A stretch of 64,000 bases of DNA from Intestinimonas aquisgranensis (GTDB lineage Bacteria; Bacillota; Clostridia; Oscillospirales; Oscillospiraceae), in assembly GCA_020687605.1 (NCBI GenBank), contig JAJEQY010000006.1, positions 1-64,000 of the forward strand, in the 5' to 3' direction. Made by a program: the position numbers and the translations under genes. Positions 16,323 through 23,104 of the stretch are shown piece by piece. The stretch's first letter is position 1. The number at the start of each line of letters is the position of its first letter. The notes beneath the pieces are model-generated. The model saw nothing but the letters and a program-made list of their open reading frames with translations. It ran no database searches and was not told the DNA's origin.

Positions 16323-17324
16323 TTAAATCAAAATGAATTGAAACGCATTGAACAGATAGCCGACCAAAATAATACCAACCGCACAAACGCCAATGAACAG
16401 CGCCAGCAGTTTGGGTTTCACATCCTTGCGGAGCATGATAAGGGACGGCAGGGACAAGGTAGTGACAGCCATCATAAAGGATAGCACAGTGCCAAGTTGC
16501 GCCCCCTTGGAAAGTAACGCCTCCGCAACAGGAATGGTGCCGAAAATATCTGCGTACATGGGGATACCAACGATTGTAGCGAGGATCACACCAAAAGGAT
16601 TGTTGCTGCCAAGTACGGTTTCAATCCAACTTTCCGGTATCCAGTTGTGGATCAGCGCACCAATCCCGACACCAATCAGAATATAAGGGAACACCTTCTT
16701 GAAGGTGCCAAGCATTTGTTCCTTTGCATAGGTGAGCCTTTCCCGGATCGTCAGGTCAGGAGACTCGATATCAACGCTGCCAGCCGAAAGCACAAAACTT
16801 TCAACGTACTTTTCCATATGCAGTTTCTCGATCATGGTGCCGCCGACAACTGCGATAACAAGCCCAAGGATCACATAGACGATCGCCACTTTTGCACCAA
16901 AAATGCTCATTAACAAGACAAGACTTCCTAAATCGACCATCGGTGATGAAATCAAAAAGGAGAACGTCACACCCAAGGGAAGTCCCGCACTGGTAAAACC
17001 GATGAACAGCGGGATAGAGGAACAGGAGCAAAAGGGGGTCACTGTTCCCAGCAGAGCGGAGATGATGTTCGCCCAGATCCCATGAAAACGACCTAAAATG
17101 CGCTTACTTCGCTCTGACGGAAAATAACTTTGAATATAGGAGATTGCAAAAATCAATACGCAGAGCAGCACCGTGATTTTCAAGACATCGTAGATAAAAA
17201 ACTGGACGCTGCCGCCAATGCGCCCATTTACATCCAAGCCCAGTGCCGACAGCCCAATGCCGAGAAGTTCGTTCAGCCATTTCATGCCAAGCACCTGATC
17301 TTGAATAAAGTCCCATACGCCCAT
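16323..17324 (-). CDS. Permease of the ArsP/DUF318 family
   Basis: 333 residues, with about eight to ten hydrophobic segments. The hallmark TPFCSCSSIPLF (96-107) is the conserved cysteine motif of ArsP-type permeases, and GIPMYADIFGTIPVAEAL further on is the second repeat signature. ArsP exports trivalent organoarsenicals; related DUF318 permeases handle other substrates. Between arsR and the thioredoxin/arsC genes its role in arsenic efflux is likely. GTGAGG precedes the ATG. No arsB or acr3 is present, so this may be the operon's only exporter. Confidence 0.85.
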   Translation of the reverse strand: MGVWDFIQDQVLGMKWLNELLGIGLSALGLDVNGRIGGSVQFFIYDVLKITVLLCVLIFAISYIQSYFPSERSKRILGRFHGIWANIISALLGTVTPFCSCSSIPLFIGFTSAGLPLGVTFSFLISSPMVDLGSLVLLMSIFGAKVAIVYVILGLVIAVVGGTMIEKLHMEKYVESFVLSAGSVDIESPDLTIRERLTYAKEQMLGTFKKVFPYILIGVGIGALIHNWIPESWIETVLGSNNPFGVILATIVGIPMYADIFGTIPVAEALLSKGAQLGTVLSFMMAVTTLSLPSLIMLRKDVKPKLLALFIGVCAVGIILVGYLFNAFQFILI

Positions 17325-17358
17325 ACAAAAACCTCACTTTCCATTTCATGGACAACAT

Positions 17359-17374
17359 ATCAAAACTTTTTGAT
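17359..17374. promoter_or_regulatory. ArsR-box-like inverted repeat (internal)
   Basis: ATCAAA-ACTT-TTTGAT, a perfect 6-4-6 inverted repeat between arsR and the permease gene, same arms as the site at 17745-17760. Confidence 0.65.
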
Positions 17375-17388
17375 GTATTGTGCCGAAG

Positions 17389-17417
17389 GAAACGCCATCT
17401 AAATTAGATGGCGTTTC
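17389..17417 (-). terminator. Hairpin directly after arsR
   Basis: GAAACGCCATCT and AGATGGCGTTTC form a perfect 12-base stem immediately after the arsR stop. The T-run is short, so it may attenuate rather than stop transcription into the permease gene, or protect the arsR mRNA. Confidence 0.5.
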
Positions 17418-17731
17418 TATCCACAACGGGGACAGGTACTCTCTTGTTCTACATCTGGAGTTGTCAATTTTTTCAGCAGTTCTATTGCATAGTCCCTACC
17501 GGAAGAACTCAGTCGGTAGTGCGTCCATTTGCCCTCTTGACGACTGACGACGATGCCGGAATCGCAGAGGATTTTCATATGGTAAGAGAGGCCGGACTGC
17601 GTTAAATCCAACGGCTCTTGCAGGACACAAGCACACTTTTCACCACTCCTTAACTGTTCCAGGATTGCAAGCCGTTTCGGATCGCAGAGAGCCTTGAATA
17701 CCTTTGCCTGTTCCTGATACGCTGTCCCCAT
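17417..17731 (-). CDS. arsR: ArsR/SmtB-family arsenic-responsive repressor
   Basis: 104 residues. Winged helix: VFKALCDPKRLAILEQLRSG, metal-site-like KCACVLQ (32-38), recognition helix LTQSGLSYHMKILCDSGIV and wing REGKWTHYRLS. The CAC pair resembles the CVC thiol motif of ArsR proteins that bind arsenite; a C-terminal CPRC adds cysteines. It represses the ars operon until arsenite binds. First gene of the operon, with a good promoter and flanking inverted repeats upstream. Confidence 0.9.
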   Translation of the reverse strand: MGTAYQEQAKVFKALCDPKRLAILEQLRSGEKCACVLQEPLDLTQSGLSYHMKILCDSGIVVSRQEGKWTHYRLSSSGRDYAIELLKKLTTPDVEQESTCPRCG

Positions 17732-17744
17732 GTTCTCACCTCAC

Positions 17745-17760
17745 ATCAAATAATTTTGAT
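17745..17760. promoter_or_regulatory. ArsR-box-like inverted repeat (promoter-proximal)
   Basis: ATCAAA-TAAT-TTTGAT, perfect 6-4-6 inverted repeat just downstream of the -10 box of arsR, about where transcription starts. Confidence 0.7.
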
Positions 17761-17766
17761 ATGACT

Positions 17767-17795
17767 AGTATATGCAGCAACGTCTCGTTTGTCAA
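17767..17795 (-). promoter_or_regulatory. Promoter of the ars operon
   Basis: On the - strand TTGACA (17790-17795), 17 bases, TATACT (17767-17772). ArsR-box-like repeats stand on both sides. Confidence 0.75.
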
Positions 17796-17802
17796 CAGTT
17801 CA

Positions 17803-17818
17803 ATCAAAATTTTTTGAA
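17803..17818. promoter_or_regulatory. ArsR-box-like repeat upstream of the promoter
   Basis: ATCAAA-ATTT-TTTGAA, one mismatch from the other two boxes, 7 bases above the -35 box and 1 base from the mob gene stop. Confidence 0.5.
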
Positions 17819-17819
17819 G

Positions 17820-19004
17820 TCACCGCCCTCCCCGGTCAAGGGAGCGCCGGGGCCGTTTGCGGCCTTTCTCCGCCTGTTCCCTCTGCTTGTCGGCCTCCAC
17901 AGCCGCCTGCACCTGTTCCGGGCCAAAGACCCGCTTGACACGTGTATAGTCGGCGGATATCTGCCGCAGTTTTTTATTCTCCATCTTCACCTCCATCAAG
18001 CGGTCAGACAGGCGGGCGTTGCCCTCCCGCACCCGGTCATAGTCTCCTTGCAGACGGTCAAACTTCCCCTTTAGGTCGATGTAGGCCCGGTATAGGGAGC
18101 GCAGCACCTTGACGATCTTCGCCAGCAGGGGCTTTGCCTTTTTTTCCCGGTAGGACTTGGCGCTCTCCAGCGTCCCGGCCTCCGGCAGAATTTCCTCCGG
18201 GTCAGCGGAGAAATCCGCCGCCAGCCGCTCCATGTTCTTCACCGCCGGGGCCAGTTCTTTCAGCCGCCGCTCCTGGCTCTCCACCTGGCTTTCTTTCTCC
18301 GCCTTGACTGTCTCCAGGACGGCGATCTCCTTTGCCCGCTGTTCCTTCTTATAGTCCAGTACAGACAGGTGCTTATCATGGGTGCCCTTATCCTCCCATT
18401 CAATCCCGTGGCGCTCCATAACCAGGGAAAGCTGCTCCTTTTCCGAGCGCACCCATTGGCTCCACTCCGTGTCTCCTCTGGTGCCGCCCTGAAAGCCCTG
18501 GGCCGCTAACGCCTGTTTCAGAGATACCCTGGTGTCCAGCCCTCGCTTGCTCCCGGTGGTGAATGGTACAAAGTCAATGTGCAGATGGGGCGTGGCCTCG
18601 TCCATGTGGAGGTGGGCGGAGAACACACGGAGCTGGGGGTTGCGCTCTTGAAAGCCTTTCATGTACTCGTCCAAAACCGCTGCCGCAAGCTGCCCCTCCT
18701 CGCTGTCGGCACTCATATCGTCTCTATTGCCCACTTGCAGGATGATTTCATGGAACGGCTTTTCCTGCTTGCCGGAGCGGATTTTCTCATAGTAATCCTC
18801 AATCCTTCTGTCGGCCCTGGTCTGTTTAGCGTTGTAGCGTTCCAGAGCTTCGTCAAAGAGTTCATGGTACACCGTCTTGATATTCTCCTGGCAGTAGGTG
18901 ACATTCAAAGGGGAGCGTTCCGGGTCGGTGTTCTTAGCGTGAAACTTCCTGCTGTTGTGGTTCACCGACCCATGCCCCACCATGGCGCTAATCGTCCTTT
19001 TCAA
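17820..19004 (-). CDS. mob: MobV/Pre-family relaxase
   Basis: 394 residues. The N-terminus MVGHGSVNHNSRKFHAKN and the three-histidine motif HLHMDEATPHLH (131-142) are typical of Mob_Pre (MobV) relaxases, which nick one strand at oriT to start transfer. The C-terminal 180 residues are charged and coiled-coil-like (KAEKESQVESQERRLKELAP). The TTG at 19004 is taken as start because GGAGGG lies five bases before it; an ATG seven codons on is possible. It is the only relaxase in the window and could mobilise element 2, and perhaps its neighbours, with a helper conjugation system. Confidence 0.9.
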   Translation of the reverse strand: MKRTISAMVGHGSVNHNSRKFHAKNTDPERSPLNVTYCQENIKTVYHELFDEALERYNAKQTRADRRIEDYYEKIRSGKQEKPFHEIILQVGNRDDMSADSEEGQLAAAVLDEYMKGFQERNPQLRVFSAHLHMDEATPHLHIDFVPFTTGSKRGLDTRVSLKQALAAQGFQGGTRGDTEWSQWVRSEKEQLSLVMERHGIEWEDKGTHDKHLSVLDYKKEQRAKEIAVLETVKAEKESQVESQERRLKELAPAVKNMERLAADFSADPEEILPEAGTLESAKSYREKKAKPLLAKIVKVLRSLYRAYIDLKGKFDRLQGDYDRVREGNARLSDRLMEVKMENKKLRQISADYTRVKRVFGPEQVQAAVEADKQREQAEKGRKRPRRSLDRGGR

Positions 19005-19364
19005 TCAATCCCTCCTTTTCCGCCGCGCCAGCGGCGGGCCTTTGTTACTTTCTGCGAAAGTAACGCAAAAGCACTTTTGACAGCCTATCGGCCATCAAAA
19101 GCGCATTTGCGCCCTACGGGGTGGTGTGGGGGCTTTGCCCCCGCCGTCTGCGGACGGCTCCCCCAGCAGGGCTGCCCTTTGAAAAGGGCACCCTGCACCC
19201 CGCCTAAACTTTTTCACTCGCCGTGGGGCAGGGAGGAAAGGCCAGCGGCTTTCCTCCCACCCGGCAAGTGTTCTCCGTGGGGTGAAAGTCAAGGGGTTCG
19301 GGTTGTATTGCCTTGCGGCAATCTCCACCCGCAGGTATGCCCCCTTGACTTTCGCCCCCGCTCC
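19005..19364. other. Non-coding region upstream of mob; candidate oriT
   Basis: No convincing gene. Hairpins: CCGCCGC-GCCA-GCGGCGG (19020-19037), GTTACTTTC-TGC-GAAAGTAAC (19044-19064) and an imperfect pair GCACTTTTGACAGCC / GGCCATCAAAAGCGC (19071-19085, 19090-19104). MobV oriTs normally lie just upstream of the mob gene as inverted repeats, so this is the best oriT candidate. I do not recognise a nic site. Confidence 0.45.
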
Positions 19365-19448
19365 CCGTGACAGCCGTGACGACCGTGACGGCTTTTTTGA
19401 TATCGGGGCGGTGGTGCAGAGGTTGTCACGGCCGTCACGGTCGTCACG
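19365..19448. repeat. Iteron-like inverted array beside RepA-like gene (element 2)
   Basis: The left arm (19365-19391) is three 9-base units CCGTGACAG, CCGTGACGA, CCGTGACGG. The right arm (19426-19448) carries the reverse-complement units and runs over the ATPase stop codon. Equivalent in place and period to 11108-11180 of element 1, though the bases differ. Confidence 0.6.
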
Positions 19449-20598
19449 CCTGGGGAGGTTCCAGCGTCAGCCGAATACTTCTCCCGGCGTGGGTACGGGT
19501 GCTTTCGTAGCGGATATGGTACTCATAGGACAGCCGCCACGCCCGAACATTCAACCGCATCGCCAGGGCATTGGCTTTCATATCCACCCCCAAGGCGGCG
19601 GTAAGGTCGGTGGCCGTTCCTCTCCACTCTGGCCGCTCCGCCGTCACCAGGGCGGCAACGGCCTCCAAAACCGGGTCAGGCGGTTCCTTATACGGTTCTG
19701 TTTCCCGCCGCTCCAACTCCCACGCCAGCCGTTCTTCGTCCCGTTTCAGATAGAGGCGCTGGTCTTGCAGGTCACGCCCGGAAATGTCCAGTGTGGCGGC
19801 ATTGTCCGTCCTCCGTTCCTTTTGGAGCAGAAAGGCCCCGTCCGCCGCACCCATCAGGCCATTGGTGCCGGAGATCATATCAAACTTGTCGTCGGCCTGC
19901 TGCTTGCGGGTGTGGTGTACCAGCAGGAGGCAGACCCCCGTTCCATCGGCAAAGCGTTTCAGACTGGTTATCACCTTATAGTCGTCTGCGTAACTGTACT
20001 TCTCTGCCCCGGCCTCCCGGATTTTTTGCAGGGTGTCGATGATGATAAGCCGGGTGTCCTGGTGTTCCCGGACAAACCTCTTTAGTTGTTCCTCCAGGCC
20101 GCTGTTCAACTGTTTGGCGTAAATAGAGAGGTGGAGGTCTGCGGCGCTGTCCTCTCCGAACATCCGGTACAACCGTCCCTGCAAGCGGGGATAGTCATCC
20201 TCCAGGGCCATATAGAGGACAGCCCCCTGGCGGACTTCATACCCCCACAGAGGGAGGCCCTTGCTCACATGATAGGCCAGTTGCGCCATGAGAAAGGACT
20301 TGCCGACCTTGGGAGCGCCCACAAAGAGGTACACTCCCGGATAGAGTAGACCCTCCACCACGGGGGGCTTGCCGGGGTACACCTTTTCGTAGAGTTCGTT
20401 CATGGAGAGGGAGGGCAGATAGGCCGGGTCGTTGACCCGGTCTATCTGCCGCAGGATTTCCCTAAAATCCCGCTCTTGGGGCTTGTGTTCGGCCTGTTCC
20501 TCTGCTATACTTTGGTTAGGTTTTTGTGAGAGCGACTGTCCCCCGTCTGCGCCAACAGGCGGATATGGGACGGTCGTTTTCTCTTGTAATCTATCCAT
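19444..20598 (-). CDS. RepA-like hexameric helicase/AAA_25 ATPase (element 2)
   Basis: 384 residues. Walker A GAPKVGKSFLMAQLA, LYMALEDDYPRLQGRLYRMFGE, Walker B LIIIDTLQKIRE and LLLVHHTRKQ. Paralogue of the 391-residue protein of element 1, aligned along its whole length. Three bases separate it from the MobC-like gene. The iteron-like repeats at its 3' end support a replication helicase/initiator role in the circular form, by analogy with RSF1010 RepA; not proven. Confidence 0.8.
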   Translation of the reverse strand: MDRLQEKTTVPYPPVGADGGQSLSQKPNQSIAEEQAEHKPQERDFREILRQIDRVNDPAYLPSLSMNELYEKVYPGKPPVVEGLLYPGVYLFVGAPKVGKSFLMAQLAYHVSKGLPLWGYEVRQGAVLYMALEDDYPRLQGRLYRMFGEDSAADLHLSIYAKQLNSGLEEQLKRFVREHQDTRLIIIDTLQKIREAGAEKYSYADDYKVITSLKRFADGTGVCLLLVHHTRKQQADDKFDMISGTNGLMGAADGAFLLQKERRTDNAATLDISGRDLQDQRLYLKRDEERLAWELERRETEPYKEPPDPVLEAVAALVTAERPEWRGTATDLTAALGVDMKANALAMRLNVRAWRLSYEYHIRYESTRTHAGRSIRLTLEPPQA

Positions 20599-20601
20599 CT
20601 A

Positions 20602-20922
20602 TCAATCCTCCCTCATGCCGTCCATGATGGCGGCGATTAGTTCAATGTTGTCCATCAGTTCCTCGTCCACCCCGGCCCCGGCCTCTATCCGTTGCAGTTC
20701 GGCCAGCACAGCGGCCAGTTCGTTCCGCAGGGCCTTGTAGACCCTTGGATTGCCCTGCACCACCACTTCCCGGCACAGGAGCCGCCGGGTGATGTAGTCC
20801 TGTTTCGTCAGCCCGGAGAGCCGCACAGCGGTTTCGATTTGTGCGTCCTCCTCCGGGGACACCCGAAACGCCACAGTCTTGTTTCTCCATCGGTTCTTGT
20901 TGTCCCTGTTCTTCAGCGACAT
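20602..20922 (-). CDS. MobC-like/ribbon-helix-helix protein (element 2)
   Basis: 106 residues. The KTVAFRVSPEED and LTKQDYITRRLL segments match the element 1 protein nearly residue for residue. The spacing to the integrase gene (3 bases) and ATPase gene (3 bases) shows one transcription unit. Here a MobV relaxase exists in the same element, so a relaxosome role is easier to picture than in element 1. Confidence 0.65.
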   Translation of the reverse strand: MSLKNRDNKNRWRNKTVAFRVSPEEDAQIETAVRLSGLTKQDYITRRLLCREVVVQGNPRVYKALRNELAAVLAELQRIEAGAGVDEELMDNIELIAAIMDGMRED

Positions 20923-20925
20923 GAT

Positions 20926-22002
20926 TTAGGCCCCCTTTCGCTCCATGTCCAGCCTGTCCGCCATCTCCGTCTGCCGGGTGGGGAACAGGTGGGCGTAACG
21001 GTAAGTAATGTCGATACTCTCATGCCCCACCCGGTCAGCGATTGCCAGGGCCGTAAAGCCCATGTCAATCAGCAGGGAGATGTGGCTATGCCGCAGATCG
21101 TGTATTCTGATCCGCTTGACCCCGGCCTCTTTTGCTCCCCTGTCCATCTCACGATGGAGGTAGGATTTTGTTACCGTGAAGATACGGTCTGTCGGCTCTA
21201 CGGCGTACAGGCTCTTGATGTAGTCCTGCATTTCATCACAGAGGAAAGCGGGCATTTGAATGACCCGGTTGCTCTTGGGCGTCTTGGGGTCGGTGATAAC
21301 ATCCCGGCCCTTGATACGCTGGTATGACTTGGAGATAGTGACAGTCTGTTTCTCAAAGTCGAAGTCCGCCGGGGTGAGGGCCAGCAGTTCCCCCTCCCGC
21401 ACACCGCACCAGTAGAGCATTTCAAAGGCGTAGTAGGAGAGGGGCTTGTCCATCATGGCCTCCGCAAATTTTAGGTACTCCGCCTTTGTCCAGAACAGCA
21501 TTTCCCGGCTCTTTGGCTTGCCCATGTTCCCCACCTGGGCGGCGGGGTTGACTTTCAGATTGTAGTGCCGCACCGCATGATTGAACACGGCGCTCAACTG
21601 ATTATGGAGCGTTTTCAGGTACACCGGGGAATAGGGCTTGCCATTCTTGTCCCGGTAATTGAGCATTTCATTCTGCCACGCTATGACCTCTTTGGAGTGA
21701 ATGTCGCACATCTTCCGCTTGCCGAAGTAGGGCACCAACTTCTTGTAGAGGATATGTTCTTTCGTGCCCCAGGTGTTTTCCTTGATACGGCCTTTCATGT
21801 CCGCCACATAGACGGCCACGAAGTTCTCAAAGGTCATTTCCAGATCGGCGGTCTGCTGTTGCAGGAATGTCCGCTCCCACTCCAGCGCCTCCCGCTTGGT
21901 GGGAAAGCCCCGTTTCATCTTCTTGACCTTTTTGCCCGTCCAGTCCTCGTAGTAAAAGGACGCATACCATGTGCCCTTCTCCTTGTCTTTGTACGCTGGC
22001 AT
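20926..22002 (-). CDS. Tyrosine integrase of element 2
   Basis: 358 residues. N-terminal arm-binding domain (GTWYASFYYEDWTGKKVKKMKRG), core-binding domain, catalytic residues in CGVREGELLALT, HDLRHSHIS, VGHESIDITY and the Tyr of RYAHLF. The catalytic C-terminus is almost identical to that of the element 1 integrase, while the N-terminal half diverges more. This suits a shared core site in guaA and slightly different arm sites. It lies 13 bases from xis. Confidence 0.95.
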   Translation of the reverse strand: MPAYKDKEKGTWYASFYYEDWTGKKVKKMKRGFPTKREALEWERTFLQQQTADLEMTFENFVAVYVADMKGRIKENTWGTKEHILYKKLVPYFGKRKMCDIHSKEVIAWQNEMLNYRDKNGKPYSPVYLKTLHNQLSAVFNHAVRHYNLKVNPAAQVGNMGKPKSREMLFWTKAEYLKFAEAMMDKPLSYYAFEMLYWCGVREGELLALTPADFDFEKQTVTISKSYQRIKGRDVITDPKTPKSNRVIQMPAFLCDEMQDYIKSLYAVEPTDRIFTVTKSYLHREMDRGAKEAGVKRIRIHDLRHSHISLLIDMGFTALAIADRVGHESIDITYRYAHLFPTRQTEMADRLDMERKGA

Positions 22003-22015
22003 TGTTGTTCCCTCC

Positions 22016-22204
22016 TTACTGCTCGTCCCGCAGTCCGTAGAATTTTTCCTCGAAGTAGCGTCTGCTCACCCGTCCGGGAATAGTGATAAAGCCTTTCTGT
22101 TTCAGTTCCTCGTTCATCTCCCGCACCAGTTTGTAGGCGTATGGCTTGGAGATACCCAGTTCCCTGGCTACTTCCTCCGCCTTTACAAACAGTTCCTTGC
22201 TCAT
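22016..22204 (-). CDS. Excisionase-like HTH protein (element 2)
   Basis: 62 residues from the ATG at 22204, which follows AAGGAGGTGAAACGC; an upstream start is poorer. FVKAEEVARELGISKPYAYKLVREMNEEL is the winged-helix segment; the end GRVSRRYFEEKFYGL matches the element 1 protein. Small DNA-bending excisionases are encoded in this place in Tn916-like modules. Upstream lie an exact 18-base repeat of a left-end sequence (22228-22245) and a palindromic operator. Confidence 0.8.
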   Translation of the reverse strand: MSKELFVKAEEVARELGISKPYAYKLVREMNEELKQKGFITIPGRVSRRYFEEKFYGLRDEQ

Positions 22205-22227
22205 GCGTTTCACCTCCTTATTCCTGT

Positions 22228-22283
22228 TTCGCAAATATGTTAATGCCTCCACCCTCATTATACATTAACACAAGTGTTAATGT
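22228..22283. promoter_or_regulatory. Operator region between xis and Xre regulator (element 2)
   Basis: ACATTAACAC-AA-GTGTTAATGT (22262-22283) is a perfect inverted repeat. At 22228-22245 TTCGCAAATATGTTAATG repeats exactly the left-end sequence at 15127-15144, and shares the TTAATG half-site. Likely bound by the Xre regulator or by Xis. Confidence 0.6.
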
Positions 22284-22318
22284 CAAGAATTTATTTCGCA
22301 TTTTTGTTAAACTTTATC

Positions 22319-22347
22319 TTGCATATTTCGCTTTTTTGCGCTATACT
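22319..22347 (+). promoter_or_regulatory. Promoter of Xre regulator (element 2)
   Basis: TTGCAT (22319-22324), 17 bases, TATACT (22342-22347), 24 bases before the start codon. Confidence 0.6.
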
Positions 22348-22370
22348 ATTGGCAAAGGCGGTGAGATATT

Positions 22371-22928
22371 ATGACAGTCGGAGATAAGATAAAGAAAATC
22401 CGCACCTTTCGAGGTATGACACAAAAGGAATTGGGTCTTGCCGTCGGCTTTGAGGAAAAGGGAGCGGACAACCGTATCGCACAGTACGAAACGAATTACC
22501 GTGTCCCCAAGCGGGAGTTGCTGGACAAGATTGCGGAGGCGCTGCGGGTAGACCGCCAGAATTTCTACACCATCGCCCCCGGCTCCGCCGAGGACTTCAT
22601 GCGGACATTCTTCTGGCTCGACGAGGACAGCCCCGGCTCTATCCGCCTGTTCCAACTTGTCCGCAATCCGGGCAGGGCGGGTGCTGCTGATGATACCTCC
22701 GTACGGTACAATGACGGCGACGACTGGCCCGCACATCCTCCCGTGGGTATGTACTTCCAGTACGGCCTTGTGGACGAGTTTATGCGGGAATGGCTTTTGC
22801 GCCAGCAGGAGTTACACGCCGGGGAGATCACCAGGGACGAGTATTTTGAATGGAAACTCAACTGGCCCCATACCTGTGACGACAGCAAGGAAAGCGAGTA
22901 TTATATCCCCTGGCGGAAAAACAAATAA
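22371..22928 (+). CDS. Xre-family regulator of element 2
   Basis: 185 residues. HTH_3 domain: VGDKIKKIRTFRGMTQKELGLAVG, then NRIAQYETNYRVPKRELLDKIAEAL. The C-terminal half has no known domain and ends EYYIPWRKNK. The gene is divergent from xis-int, with a palindromic operator between them, the layout of a repressor of the integration module. A broken copy of the same gene ends at 227 in the neighbouring element. GCGGTGAGATATT precedes the ATG. Confidence 0.85.
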   Translation: MTVGDKIKKIRTFRGMTQKELGLAVGFEEKGADNRIAQYETNYRVPKRELLDKIAEALRVDRQNFYTIAPGSAEDFMRTFFWLDEDSPGSIRLFQLVRNPGRAGAADDTSVRYNDGDDWPAHPPVGMYFQYGLVDEFMREWLLRQQELHAGEITRDEYFEWKLNWPHTCDDSKESEYYIPWRKNK

Positions 22929-22933
22929 GACAA

Positions 22934-22980
22934 GCAAAAAACCGCCCTGCTGAATTTGTCGTTCAGCAGGGCGGTTTTGC
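22934..22980 (+). terminator. Terminator after Xre regulator (element 2)
   Basis: CCGCCCTGCTGAA pairs with TTCAGCAGGGCGG, followed by TTTTGCTTGTCC. Confidence 0.85.
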
Positions 22981-23027
22981 TTGTCCTTTTGGGATTATTC
23001 TCTTGAGAGTACCGGGCGGACACAAAT

Positions 23028-23049
23028 AGTATCAATCCAGTATCAAGAG
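23028..23049 (+). repeat. Paired 11-bp repeats, right arm of element 2
   Basis: AGTATCAATCC and AGTATCAAGAG, identical to 328-349, 58 bases inside the core. Confidence 0.5.
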
Positions 23050-23104
23050 CCTTATGGACGGGCAAAAAAGCCTGTATTCATGCGGGTTTGCGCCGTTTCG
23101 AGCG

